NCBI RefSeq assembly: GCF_029238095.1
Contig: NZ_JAQWGS010000012.1
Coordinates: 1-64,000, forward strand
DNA length: 64,000 bases
Origin: Lacinutrix sp.
GTDB lineage: Bacteria; Bacteroidota; Bacteroidia; Flavobacteriales; Flavobacteriaceae
Direction of reading: 5' to 3'
A model generated the notes under the pieces. It saw only the letters and a list, made by a program, of their open reading frames with translations. It was not told where the DNA came from and did not search any database. Shown here piece by piece: positions 1-8,230 of the stretch. The position numbers and the translations under genes were made by a program. Within the stretch, counting starts at the first letter, position 1. Each line of letters starts with the position of its first letter.

Positions 1-312
1 AGGTGCGACTTCGTTTACTATAAAAGTAGTTGTGTATTTACCTTCTGTACCAACTAATTGTATTAAAGTTATAAGTTCTACTTTACTTTTAGCAGGAACA
101 TTCATAATTGTTGGTCTGTTACTACTGCGTCTAAAGTCTTCTGTAACCACTCTTAAAAACACATCGTAAGCAATAGAATCTGTATTAGTCGCATAAAGTT
201 TTAAACGTTTGCCTTTCTTTTCTTCAGAGAGTTTAACAAACTCATGCTCATTTTGTGAAAAACATGAGATAGTAATAAGTAAACAAGTAAGTAGTGTTAG
301 GTAGGTTTTCAT
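1..312 (-). CDS. Secreted protein of unknown function, N-terminal 104 residues only
   Basis: This minus-strand reading frame is open from an ATG at 312 to the left edge, so its C-terminus lies outside the window and the ORF track omits it. It begins MKTYLTLLTCLLITISCFSQ, a flavobacterial signal peptide with likely cleavage after the FSQ; a lipobox reading (TISC) is a weaker alternative. The visible mature part (EHEFVKLSEEKKGKRLKLYATNTD and onward) looks beta-rich and charged, with no motif that I recognise. It is divergent from the exonuclease gene. Function unknown; the existence of the gene is well supported by the signal peptide and uninterrupted frame. Confidence 0.75.
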   Translation of the reverse strand, partial: MKTYLTLLTCLLITISCFSQNEHEFVKLSEEKKGKRLKLYATNTDSIAYDVFLRVVTEDFRRSSNRPTIMNVPAKSKVELITLIQLVGTEGKYTTTFIVNEVAP

Positions 313-354
313 TGTAAAATTTAAAGAATCAAAGTAAAAATAACATAATACATT

Positions 355-362
355 TATATTTG
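355..362 (+). promoter_or_regulatory. Putative -7 box of the exonuclease gene
   Basis: TATATTTG matches the Bacteroidota -7 consensus TAnnTTTG exactly, 40 nt before the exonuclease ATG. No convincing -33 TTTG is seen. Confidence 0.5.
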
Positions 363-402
363 CATAAACTGTACCAAGTTTTGGTGCAAAACTATAAATA
401 AC

Positions 403-1176
403 ATGCAATTAAACCTTAAAAAACCAGTTTGCTTTTTCGATTTAGAAACTACAGGAATTAATATTTCTAAAGATAGAGTTGTAGAAATATCAATTTTAAA
501 AGTGTTTCCTAACGGAAATAAAGAAAGTAAAACATGGTTGGTGAATCCAGAAATGCCAATTCCAGCTGAAACTTCAGCAATTCATGGCATTACAGATGCG
601 CGTGTGGCAAACGAGCCTACGTTTAAAGCTTTGTCTAAGGAAATTAATAGCATGATTAAGGATTGCGATTTAGCAGGTTTTAACTCTAACCGCTTCGATA
701 TTCCTCTGTTGGCAGAAGAAATGCTGAGAGCAGACATGGATTTTGATATGAAAGGTAGAGTAGCAATAGATGTGCAAACTATTTTTCATAAAATGGAAAA
801 ACGTACATTAAGTGCAGCGTACAAATTTTACTGCAATAAGAGTTTAGAAAACGCACACTCTGCAGAAGCAGATACTTTAGCAACATACGAGGTTTTAAAG
901 GCACAATTAGACCGTTATGAAGATTTAGAGAACGATTCTAAATTTCTTGCAGAGTTTAGTGCCCATAAAAAGTTTGCAGATTTTGCAGGATTTATTAATT
1001 ATAATGAAGCAGGCGAAGAGTGTTTTAGTTTTGGGAAACATAAAAATAAAAAAGTACTAGATGTTCTAGATAAAGAACCTGGTTATTTTGGTTGGTTATT
1101 AAATGCCGATTTTCCTCTGTATACCAAAAAGGTGCTAACAGCAATAAAGCTAAGAGCGTTTAATAATAAGATTTAA
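403..1176 (+). CDS. DnaQ-like 3'-5' exonuclease with ExoX-type C-terminal domain
   Basis: A DEDDh exonuclease that would remove nucleotides from DNA 3' ends with two metal ions. All catalytic residues are visible: D13 and E15 in FFDLETTG (Exo I), D99 in NSNRFDIP (Exo II), H152 and D157 in HSAEAD (Exo III). The fold occupies about residues 8-172. Residues 207-245 (FSFGKHKNKKVLDVL, then PGYFGWLL) form a small second domain of the kind found at the C-terminus of exonuclease X-like proteins and in DUF3820. It is not the PolC-type replicative polymerase, and it is longer than a bare epsilon subunit. It is often annotated as DNA polymerase III subunit epsilon; a repair or proofreading-type nuclease is the safer label. 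Confidence 0.85.
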   Translation: MQLNLKKPVCFFDLETTGINISKDRVVEISILKVFPNGNKESKTWLVNPEMPIPAETSAIHGITDARVANEPTFKALSKEINSMIKDCDLAGFNSNRFDIPLLAEEMLRADMDFDMKGRVAIDVQTIFHKMEKRTLSAAYKFYCNKSLENAHSAEADTLATYEVLKAQLDRYEDLENDSKFLAEFSAHKKFADFAGFINYNEAGEECFSFGKHKNKKVLDVLDKEPGYFGWLLNADFPLYTKKVLTAIKLRAFNNKI

Positions 1177-1187
1177 CAATAACTAAT

Positions 1188-1240
1188 GTTTATTGCCACT
1201 TCGAGTAATTCTGAAGCATGAAGAATTGTATCGAGAAGCA
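1188..1240. repeat. Dispersed intergenic repeat, copy 1 (TTCGAGTnATT...GTATCGAGAAG)
   Basis: The gap after the exonuclease gene holds CCACTTCGAGTAATTCTGAA, then GTATCGAGAAG. The same ordered blocks recur after guaA at 50411-50465. It is not coding. It looks like one of the short dispersed repeats of flavobacterial intergenic DNA; no hairpin or T-run marks it as a terminator. Confidence 0.6.
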
Positions 1241-1280
1241 TTTTAAAGTTTAACAATCCAAAAAATCGAACAATCAAATT

Positions 1281-1892
1281 ATGAAACTAATTTGCATAGG
1301 TAGAAACTACACAGATCATATTAAAGAGTTGGAAAACGAAAAACCAACAGATCCTGTTGTGTTTTTAAAACCTGACACAGCCATTTTATTGAAAAAGCAA
1401 CCGTTTTTTATTCCAGAATTTTCTAACGATGTGCATCATGAAGTAGAAGTTTTGGTTAAAATTAATCGTGTAGGTAAATACATCGATAAAAAATTTGCAC
1501 ATAAATATTATAAAGAAATTGGATTAGGAATAGACTTTACAGCACGCGATTTACAAACCCAATTAAAAGCTAAAGGTTTGCCATGGGAAAAAGCAAAAAG
1601 TTTCGATGGAGCAGCAGTAATTGGGAGTTGGTTACCAAAAACAGCGTTTCAAGATTTAAACAATATAAATTTTAGTCTTAAAAAAAATAACCAAGTTGTA
1701 CAACAAGGAAATACCAGTTTAATGTTGTGGAAAATTGATGAGATTATAGAATATGTCTCTAAATATTTTACTTTAAAGATTGGAGATGTTATATTTACAG
1801 GAACTCCAGCAGGTGTTAGTAAAGTGTTTGCTAACGATAAGTTAAAAGGATATCTAGAAGATAAAGAGCTATTTTCTATTACAGTAAAATAA
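1281..1892 (+). CDS. Fumarylacetoacetate hydrolase (FAH) family protein
   Basis: A cytosolic metal-dependent enzyme of the FAH superfamily (acylpyruvate hydrolase / oxaloacetate decarboxylase type). The 203-residue length fits the short FAHD1-like branch. The metal site is visible as HHEVEVLV (E54, E56) and GIDFTARD (D85), and the family ending FTGTPAGV is present near residue 175. The substrate cannot be read from sequence. The gene starts a tight run: its stop is 1 nt from the Hpt gene, which is followed by cinA, so the three are probably co-transcribed. Confidence 0.88.
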   Translation: MKLICIGRNYTDHIKELENEKPTDPVVFLKPDTAILLKKQPFFIPEFSNDVHHEVEVLVKINRVGKYIDKKFAHKYYKEIGLGIDFTARDLQTQLKAKGLPWEKAKSFDGAAVIGSWLPKTAFQDLNNINFSLKKNNQVVQQGNTSLMLWKIDEIIEYVSKYFTLKIGDVIFTGTPAGVSKVFANDKLKGYLEDKELFSITVK

Positions 1893-1893
1893 A

Positions 1894-2235
1894 ATGGAAC
1901 AACATTATAAATTACATAGATTAAGAGAATTAGCAGACAATGACGAAGATTTTCTTTTAGCCTTAGCGCAAGCTTTTTTAGAAGAAGTGCCAGCAGATGC
2001 TATGTTGTTAAAACAGGCAGTAGAAAACAATAATAAGCCTCAAGCGTATCAAGTATCTCATAAAATGAAGCCAACTATAGATGTTTTCGAGCTTGGTATA
2101 TTAGACAAGTTAATCGAGATTCAAGATTGGGCAAAATTCGAAAAAGAAGACGAAGACATGACCAATCAGTTAATTTTAGTCCTTGATGCTATAGAAAAAG
2201 CAACTTCAGAAATTAAAGCAGACTTTAATTTATAA
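1894..2235 (+). CDS. Hpt-domain phosphotransfer protein
   Basis: A stand-alone histidine phosphotransfer domain of 113 residues, all helical. The phosphoacceptor is H56 in AYQVSHKMKPTID, matching the Hpt pattern of a His followed by Lys after a helix of small residues. Such proteins relay phosphate between hybrid sensor kinases and response regulators in the cytoplasm. No kinase or receiver gene is nearby, so its partners are unknown. It sits 1 nt after the FAH gene and 3 nt before cinA, a strange functional mix that suggests shared transcription rather than a shared pathway. Confidence 0.82.
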   Translation: MEQHYKLHRLRELADNDEDFLLALAQAFLEEVPADAMLLKQAVENNNKPQAYQVSHKMKPTIDVFELGILDKLIEIQDWAKFEKEDEDMTNQLILVLDAIEKATSEIKADFNL

Positions 2236-2238
2236 CAA

Positions 2239-3486
2239 ATGCAAGCTGAAATTATAACCATTGGAGACGAAATTCTTATTGGGCAAATTGTAGATACTAA
2301 CTCTGCATATATTGGTAAAGCACTAAATAGTATAGGTGTCTCTGTTTATCAAATAACATCTATTCAAGACGATAAAGAACATATTTTAAAAGCTATGGCA
2401 GAAGCCGAAGCGAATGCAGATATTGTGATTTTAACAGGTGGTCTTGGCCCAACAAAAGACGACATTACAAAACATACTATTTGTAATTACTTTAACGATG
2501 TTTTAGTACGAAATACTGCTGTTACTAAAAACATAGAACGCCTTTGGAGAGATTATATTAAAAAACCAATTCAGCAAGTAAATTTAGATCAAGCTTTAGT
2601 GCCTTCAAAAGCAAAAGTGCTTATGAATATGGTTGGTAGTGCTCCAGGAATGTGGATAGAAAAAGGAGAAAAAGTTTTTATATCTATGCCAGGAGTGCCT
2701 TTTGAAATGAAAGCATTAATGGAACAAGAGGTGCTTCCAAGGTTAAAAGTAAAATACAAGAGACCTTTTATAAAACATAAAACGCTCCTTACTTATGGTA
2801 TTGGAGAAAGTGCTTTAGCAGCTATAATTGAAGATTGGGAAGATAATTTACCAAATTACGTTAAGTTAGCTTACTTACCTAATTTAGGTAAAGTAAGATT
2901 AAGACTCTCAGGCAAAGGATTTGATGAGCAAGCCTTAGATATTGAGATAGAAAAACAAGTGCAAGCTGTTTTACCACTAATAAAAGAAGTGTTTACAGGT
3001 TTTGAAGAGGATGGAGATTTAGAAGTGCTAATAGCAAAAAAACTAATAGAACATAAAAAAACGCTTTCTGTTGCAGAAAGCTGTACAGGTGGAAAACTAG
3101 CAGAAATCTTTACGCAACACGCTGGTGCATCGTCTTATTTTAAAGGTGGTTTAATAACATATGCAACGCAAATAAAAATAGATGTTTTAGGTGTAGAAGA
3201 AGCATTAATAAATAAGTACTCGGTAGTAAGTACTCAAGTTGCAGAAGCGATGGCAAAACAGTGTAGAATATTATATGCTTCAGACTATGCAATAGCAACA
3301 ACAGGAAATGCAGGACCTACAAAAGGAGATGCAAATGCAGAAATAGGTACTGTTTATATAGCGATAGCATCAAAAAAACATGTTATTTCACAGAAATTAA
3401 ACCTTGGAAATAACCGAACAAGAGTAATAAATAAGGCGGTAAATAAGGCTTTAGAGCTTCTTCAAAAAGAAATTTTTAAAAATTGA
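2239..3486 (+). CDS. cinA: CinA family protein (nicotinamide-nucleotide amidase)
   Basis: Full-length two-domain CinA (415 residues). Residues 1-170 form the MoCF/COG1058 domain (ITIGDEILIGQIVDTNS, LTGGLGPTKDDITK) linked to ADP-ribose pyrophosphatase activity. Residues about 255-412 are the C-terminal amidase domain (VAESCTGGKLAEIF, TTGNAGPTKGD) that deamidates nicotinamide mononucleotide in NAD salvage. It is the last gene of the FAH-Hpt-cinA run and lies upstream of the ribosomal genes rpmB-rpmG, an arrangement typical of Bacteroidota. The competence-related name is historical. Confidence 0.95.
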   Translation: MQAEIITIGDEILIGQIVDTNSAYIGKALNSIGVSVYQITSIQDDKEHILKAMAEAEANADIVILTGGLGPTKDDITKHTICNYFNDVLVRNTAVTKNIERLWRDYIKKPIQQVNLDQALVPSKAKVLMNMVGSAPGMWIEKGEKVFISMPGVPFEMKALMEQEVLPRLKVKYKRPFIKHKTLLTYGIGESALAAIIEDWEDNLPNYVKLAYLPNLGKVRLRLSGKGFDEQALDIEIEKQVQAVLPLIKEVFTGFEEDGDLEVLIAKKLIEHKKTLSVAESCTGGKLAEIFTQHAGASSYFKGGLITYATQIKIDVLGVEEALINKYSVVSTQVAEAMAKQCRILYASDYAIATTGNAGPTKGDANAEIGTVYIAIASKKHVISQKLNLGNNRTRVINKAVNKALELLQKEIFKN

Positions 3487-3497
3487 TAAAAAAACAG

Positions 3498-3528
3498 ATT
3501 GTCAATACTAAAACATTTCATATATTTG
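3498..3528 (+). promoter_or_regulatory. Promoter of the rpmB-rpmG-DUF4295 operon
   Basis: ATTG (3498-3501) and TATATTTG (3521-3528) are spaced by 19 nt, matching the Bacteroidota -33/-7 promoter layout. The box lies 37 nt before the rpmB ATG. Confidence 0.65.
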
Positions 3529-3565
3529 CACCTCGAATTTTAATAACAATTTAAAGTTATAAGTA

Positions 3566-3802
3566 ATGTCAAGAGTTTGTGAACTTACAGGAAAGAAAGC
3601 AATGGTTGGAAACAACGTATCGCATGCAATGAATAGAACAAAGCGTAAATTTAACGCGAACTTAATCAAAAAACGTTTTTTTCTTCCTGAAGAAGATAAG
3701 TGGGTAACTTTAAAAGTGTCTACCTCTGCTTTAAAAACAATCAATAAGATTGGTATCTCAGCAATGTTAAAAGATGCAAGATCTAATGGATTTTATAAAT
3801 AA
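3566..3802 (+). CDS. rpmB: 50S ribosomal protein L28
   Basis: The 78-residue protein begins MSRVCELTGKKAMVGNNVSHA and has the L28 core NRTKRKFNANL and the IDKIG-like segment NKIGISAMLKDA. It is a structural protein of the large ribosomal subunit. Only one cysteine is present, so this is the zinc-free form. It is the first gene of an operon with rpmG and the DUF4295 gene and has its own promoter. Confidence 0.97.
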   Translation: MSRVCELTGKKAMVGNNVSHAMNRTKRKFNANLIKKRFFLPEEDKWVTLKVSTSALKTINKIGISAMLKDARSNGFYK

Positions 3803-3829
3803 TAGCCAAGCTATATAAGGAATAAGAAA

Positions 3830-4012
3830 ATGGCAAAAAAAGGAAACAGAGTACAAGTAATATTAGAATGCACAGAGCATAAAGAATCTGGACAACCAGG
3901 AACTTCTCGTTATATTACAACTAAGAATAAAAAGAACACACCAGATAGAATGGAGATTAAGAAATTTAATCCAATCTTGAAGAAAATGACTGTTCATAAA
4001 GAAATTAAATAA
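3830..4012 (+). CDS. rpmG: 50S ribosomal protein L33
   Basis: The 60-residue L33 starts [18 protein letters not shown] and ends with the family block [15 protein letters not shown] single cysteine (C14) means the four-Cys zinc ribbon is absent, the C-minus form. It is part of the large ribosomal subunit, 27 nt after rpmB and 8 nt before the DUF4295 gene, in the usual Bacteroidota order. Confidence 0.97.
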   Translation: MAKKGNRVQVILECTEHKESGQPGTSRYITTKNKKNTPDRMEIKKFNPILKKMTVHKEIK

Positions 4013-4020
4013 ATAAAGGA

Positions 4021-4173
4021 ATGGCAAAGAAAACCGTAGCGTCTTTACAGACATCGTCAAAAAGATTGTCTAAAGCAATCAGAATGGAAAAATCTCCAAA
4101 AACAGGAGCCTACATGTTTGTAGAAGCAATTATGGCACCAGAATTTGTAGATAATTTCTTGAACAAGAAATAA
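4021..4173 (+). CDS. DUF4295 family small protein
   Basis: A 50-residue basic protein, MAKKTVASLQTSSKRLSKAI to FVDNFLNKK, too short for the ORF track. It matches the DUF4295 family, which in Bacteroidota almost always sits between rpmG and ftsY. Its size, charge and fixed position in the ribosomal operon suggest a ribosome-linked role, but that is inference. A strong terminator follows 22 nt after the stop, so it closes the operon. Confidence 0.9.
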   Translation: MAKKTVASLQTSSKRLSKAIRMEKSPKTGAYMFVEAIMAPEFVDNFLNKK

Positions 4174-4195
4174 ACTATATCCTATACAATACATC

Positions 4196-4228
4196 AAAGC
4201 TGCTTTCTTTAAAGAAAGCAGCTTTTTT
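4196..4228 (+). terminator. Intrinsic terminator of the rpmB operon
   Basis: AAAGCTGCTTTC, a short loop, then GAAAGCAGCTTTTTT: a long perfect stem followed by a T-run, between the DUF4295 gene and ftsY. Confidence 0.9.
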
Positions 4229-4343
4229 AATTTCAAAATATTACGTTTCTTTACAATTATTAATGACAAAGTAGCAGTTTTTTAAAAAAGGCTTAACTAT
4301 TGTTATTTACTAAACTATTCACCATACAATAGGAAAACAACAG

Positions 4344-5318
4344 ATGAGTTTTTTTAAAAAAATATTTTCTTCAGAAAAAAAAGAAACTTTAGACAAAGGT
4401 TTAGAGAAAACAAGCACCAGCTTTTTAGGTAAACTAAGTAAAGCAGTCGCAGGAAAGTCTAAAGTAGATGACGACGTTTTAGATAATTTAGAAGAAGTAC
4501 TAGTTTCTAGTGATGTAGGTGTAAATACAACACTTAAAATAATTACACGTATAGAAGAACGTGTTGCAAAAGATAAATATTTAGGAACAGATGAACTTAA
4601 TAAAATACTTCGTGAAGAAATTGCAGGTTTATTAAGTAAAACCAATTCTGGTGAAGAAACAGAATACACCATACCACAATTACCAAAACAAAACAACGGA
4701 AGTAAAACACCTTACGTATTAATGGTTGTTGGTGTTAATGGTGTTGGTAAAACAACAACCATTGGCAAATTAGCATACCAGTTTAAAAAGCAAGGTCTAA
4801 AAGTTGTACTTGGTGCAGCAGATACTTTTAGAGCAGCTGCAATAGATCAACTTCAAGTTTGGGCAGATAGAGTAGATGTGCCAATGGTACGACAAGACAT
4901 GGGAAGCGATCCAGCTAGTGTTGCTTTTGATGCTTTAGAGTCTGGAGTAAATCAAAATGCAGATGTTATTATTATTGATACTGCTGGACGTTTGCATAAT
5001 AAAGTTAATTTAATGAACGAGTTAACTAAAGTAAAACGCGTGATGCAAAAAGTAGTTGGCGATGCGCCACATGATGTTTTATTGGTTTTAGATGGCTCTA
5101 CTGGTCAAAACGCATTTGAGCAAGCAAAACAGTTTACAGCTGCAACAGAGGTAACTTCTTTAGCAGTTACTAAACTAGACGGAACAGCAAAAGGTGGAGT
5201 AGTTATTGGTATTAGCGACCAGTTTCAAATTCCAGTAAAGTATATTGGTGTTGGTGAAGGTATTGAAGACTTACAAGTTTTTAATAAATATGAGTTTGTA
5301 GATTCGTTTTTTAAGTAA
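4344..5318 (+). CDS. ftsY: Signal recognition particle receptor FtsY
   Basis: The SRP receptor GTPase that docks ribosome-SRP complexes at the inner membrane. The helical N domain covers about residues 20-100. The G domain carries GVNGVGKTTTIGKLA (P-loop, about 130-144), DTAGRLHNK and TKLDGTAKGG. At 324 residues it lacks the long acidic A domain of E. coli FtsY, as is normal in Bacteroidota. The ATG at 4344 follows an AT-rich leader. rimO, its common neighbour, is separated here by a pseudogene and a serine-hydrolase gene. Confidence 0.96.
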   Translation: MSFFKKIFSSEKKETLDKGLEKTSTSFLGKLSKAVAGKSKVDDDVLDNLEEVLVSSDVGVNTTLKIITRIEERVAKDKYLGTDELNKILREEIAGLLSKTNSGEETEYTIPQLPKQNNGSKTPYVLMVVGVNGVGKTTTIGKLAYQFKKQGLKVVLGAADTFRAAAIDQLQVWADRVDVPMVRQDMGSDPASVAFDALESGVNQNADVIIIDTAGRLHNKVNLMNELTKVKRVMQKVVGDAPHDVLLVLDGSTGQNAFEQAKQFTAATEVTSLAVTKLDGTAKGGVVIGISDQFQIPVKYIGVGEGIEDLQVFNKYEFVDSFFK

Positions 5319-5321
5319 TTA

Positions 5322-5729
5322 ATTCTAATTAAAACTTCAAAAGAAAACAACGTTTTCAACGCTTTAACACAACCAAAACATCTAAACAATTGGTGGACAT
5401 TAAAATCTACAGGAAAGCCAGAATTGAGTGAAGAATACAATCTTAATTTTGCAGATAAATACAATTAGTATTGTAAAGTTTCTAAACTTAAGCAAAATGA
5501 ATCAATTTATTTAAAAAGGACAGCTGCTGATGCAGATTGGAATCCTACTACTTTTGGTTTCCATTTAGAAACTCATGAATACATTGCATTGTTGAAATTT
5601 ACGCATACTAATTGGCAAAAGAATAATCACGAGTTTCGTAACACTTCCTATTTCTGGGCTTTATTACTTAAAGGCTTAAAAAAATATATCGAAACTGGTG
5701 TTGTAGTATTATTTGAGGTTCGCAATTAA
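5322..5729 (+). pseudogene. Broken SRPBCC/AHSA1-type gene
   Basis: The frame directly after ftsY reads VFNALTQPKHLNNWWT, then an in-frame TAG at 5466-5468, and continues uninterrupted through NESIYLKRTAADADWNPTTF, LKFTHTNWQ and SYFWALLLKGLKKYIETG to a TAA at 5727. These blocks match an AHSA1/START-like SRPBCC protein from its first helix to its last. The first strand and start codon are missing, and the stop splits the rest. Both changes argue for a recent pseudogene. The 3' end overlaps the convergent serine-hydrolase gene by 4 nt. A sequencing error could explain the TAG but not the lost start. Confidence 0.75.
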
Positions 5730-6796
5730 TTTATTACTAAATTAATTTTGGCCCATAAATCGTTATCAAAAGTGGAGAGACCAAAATTAGAATCGTCTGC
5801 AGCTTCTCCCATTCTAACAATAACTAGGTCTTTGCTAGGTACAACATATATTTTTTGGTCATTTTTACCTAAAGCAGCATACATATCGTTTGGTGCATTG
5901 GGAATTAAAGCGCCATTAAATTCAAACTGCGTTTGTGGTAAATGAAAAGTATTCTTTCCGTTAAGCCACCATAAATAGCCATACGCTTCATTAATATCTT
6001 GAGAGGTTGAGGTGGCTTGATCTAAAAAGTTACTTGAAACTATTTCTGAGTTTTCCCACGTTCCATTAGCAGACATTAGCAAACCAAAACGTGCCATGCT
6101 TCTTGTATTACTCCAATACACACTTAAATCGCCTAAAGAAATCCAGCTTCCAGACATGCCTATTTTATCTCTTAGTTTTGTGTTAAAATAGTTAGACCAA
6201 CTTTGGTTAGTGGCTTGTGCAACCACATCTTGCATTTTTACATAAACGTTATGGTAAGCCCATCTTTCGCCAGCATCTGTTATATATTGAAGGTTTTCTG
6301 GCGCAACCACATCTCCTAAACTATCATCTAAACCAGAGTTCATAGAAAGTAAGTTTTTGCAAGTAATCAAGTTTTCTTTTTCTAAAGAAGCGCTAGTCCA
6401 ACCAGTACCTAAATAAGTAGACACCTTATTGTTTATATTTATAAGGCCTTCATCTTGTGCAATACCAGAAACAGCAGTAGTTAATGTTTTTCCTGCACTT
6501 GCCCAATACCAATTGGCATTTTCATTATGAGTATTGAAATACTGTTCTACTACAATTTTACCATTATGAAGTACAATAAATCCTTTAGAGTTTTTGTCTT
6601 CTAAGAAATCTAAAAGTGGTTGTAATGCGTTTGTATTCCAATTCAAATCATTTGGAGATGTAGTTTCCCAAACATCAGAATTTAAAGGAGGAAAATAAGT
6701 AGTTTCAGGAGTAGAAATATTTGCTTGAGGTTCTTCATTTTCTGAAGAACAGCTAACAATAACAAAAACTAAAAGTATTAAATTTTTAAATTTCAA
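5726..6796 (-). CDS. Serine hydrolase lipoprotein, class C beta-lactamase fold
   Basis: A 356-residue penicillin-binding-protein-like hydrolase exported as a lipoprotein (lipobox VIVSC, C16). The catalytic pair is in WASAGKT (S100-x-x-K103) and the second motif is YHN (Y181-x-N183). Members act on esters, beta-lactams or D-amino peptides, and the substrate cannot be predicted. The start is TTG at 6796. No ATG lies in frame before an upstream stop, and starting later would delete the signal peptide. It is convergent with the SRPBCC pseudogene and divergent from rimO. Confidence 0.85.
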   Translation of the reverse strand: MKFKNLILLVFVIVSCSSENEEPQANISTPETTYFPPLNSDVWETTSPNDLNWNTNALQPLLDFLEDKNSKGFIVLHNGKIVVEQYFNTHNENANWYWASAGKTLTTAVSGIAQDEGLININNKVSTYLGTGWTSASLEKENLITCKNLLSMNSGLDDSLGDVVAPENLQYITDAGERWAYHNVYVKMQDVVAQATNQSWSNYFNTKLRDKIGMSGSWISLGDLSVYWSNTRSMARFGLLMSANGTWENSEIVSSNFLDQATSTSQDINEAYGYLWWLNGKNTFHLPQTQFEFNGALIPNAPNDMYAALGKNDQKIYVVPSKDLVIVRMGEAADDSNFGLSTFDNDLWAKINLVIN

Positions 6797-6895
6797 AATC
6801 GATGTATTTAAATTAGGACTACCAAATTCACAAAAGGTTTAAATAGTAGATCTCTTAAATATAAATTCTGCAATCGTAAATCGTAAATCATTGCG

Positions 6896-6903
6896 TATCT
6901 TTG
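6896..6903 (+). promoter_or_regulatory. Putative -7 box of rimO
   Basis: TATCTTTG, an exact TAnnTTTG match, lies 17 nt before the rimO ATG. Confidence 0.55.
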
Positions 6904-6920
6904 CAGACCAAAATTAAGAT

Positions 6921-8225
6921 ATGCGCACGAAGTCACTTAAAAAGAACAAAATCAATGTAATAACATTAGGCTGTAGTAAAAATGTTTACGACAGCGAAGT
7001 GTTAATGGGACAGCTTAAAGCCAGTGGTAAAGATGTTGTACATGAAGAGGAAGGCAATATTGTAGTTATTAATACCTGTGGTTTTATTAATAATGCTAAG
7101 GAAGAAAGTGTAAATACCATTTTGGAATACATGCAAAAAAAAGAAGATGGAGACGTAGATAAGGTGTTTGTAACAGGATGCTTGTCTGAACGCTATAAAC
7201 CAGATTTACAAAAAGAAATACCTAACGTCGATCAATATTTTGGAACTACAGAATTACCAGGACTTTTAAAAGCATTAGGAGCAGATTATAAGCATGAACT
7301 TATAGGTGAACGTTTAACTACAACACCTAAAAATTATGCCTATTTAAAAATTGCTGAAGGTTGCGATAGACCATGTAGTTTTTGTGCCATCCCTTTAATG
7401 CGGGGTAAACACAAGAGTAAACCTATAGAGCATTTAGTAACTGAAGCTGAAAAACTTGCAGCTAACGGTGTTAAAGAATTGGTGCTTATTGCACAAGATT
7501 TAACGTATTATGGATTAGATTTATATAAAAAACGAAACCTTGCAGAGTTACTAGAAAATCTTGTAAAAATTGAAGGTATCGAGTGGATTCGTTTGCATTA
7601 TGCATTTCCTACAGGTTTTCCTATGGATGTGCTTGATGTTATGAAGCGTGAGCCAAAAGTGTGTAATTATTTAGATATACCATTACAACATATAAACGAC
7701 GAACTTTTAAAAAGTATGCGTCGTGGAACAACACACGAAAAAACGACTAAACTATTAAAGGAGTTTAGAGCAAAAGTACCAGAAATGACAATTCGTACCA
7801 CTTTAATTGTTGGTTATCCTGGAGAAACTCAAGAAAATTTCGAAGAACTTAGAGAGTGGGTTCGCGAGATGCGTTTTGAACGTTTAGGTTGTTTTACTTA
7901 TTCTCATGAAGAAAACACGCACGCTTTTAATTTGGAAGACAATGTGCCACAAGAGGTAAAACAAGAACGTGCCAATGAAATTATGGAAATTCAATCTCAA
8001 ATCTCTTGGGAATTGAATCAAGAAAAAATAGGTCAGGAATTTAAAGTCGTTATCGATAGAAAAGAAGGCGAATATTTTGTTGGTAGAACCGAATTCGACT
8101 CTCCAGATGTTGATAATGAAGTCTTAATAGATGCAACAAAAACCTATTTAAAAACAGGTGAATTTGCAACAGTAAAAGTAATTGAAGCAGCAGATTTCGA
8201 TTTGTATGCAGAGGTAGTACAATAA
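6921..8225 (+). CDS. rimO: Ribosomal protein S12 methylthiotransferase RimO
   Basis: A radical-SAM enzyme that adds a methylthio group to the conserved Asp of ribosomal protein S12. The N-terminal MTTase domain has its three cluster cysteines in TLGCSKN, NTCGFINNA and TGCLSER. The radical-SAM core carries CxxxCxxC in EGCDRPCSFCAIP. The C-terminal TRAM-like segment covers about residues 365-430 (FKVVIDRKEGEYFVGRTEFD). The length (434 residues) is normal. The start MRTKSLKKNKINVITLGCSK is supported by the -7 box just upstream. The gene is 5 nt before the thioredoxin-like gene and probably shares its transcript. Confidence 0.96.
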   Translation: MRTKSLKKNKINVITLGCSKNVYDSEVLMGQLKASGKDVVHEEEGNIVVINTCGFINNAKEESVNTILEYMQKKEDGDVDKVFVTGCLSERYKPDLQKEIPNVDQYFGTTELPGLLKALGADYKHELIGERLTTTPKNYAYLKIAEGCDRPCSFCAIPLMRGKHKSKPIEHLVTEAEKLAANGVKELVLIAQDLTYYGLDLYKKRNLAELLENLVKIEGIEWIRLHYAFPTGFPMDVLDVMKREPKVCNYLDIPLQHINDELLKSMRRGTTHEKTTKLLKEFRAKVPEMTIRTTLIVGYPGETQENFEELREWVREMRFERLGCFTYSHEENTHAFNLEDNVPQEVKQERANEIMEIQSQISWELNQEKIGQEFKVVIDRKEGEYFVGRTEFDSPDVDNEVLIDATKTYLKTGEFATVKVIEAADFDLYAEVVQ

Positions 8226-8230
8226 ATTAT

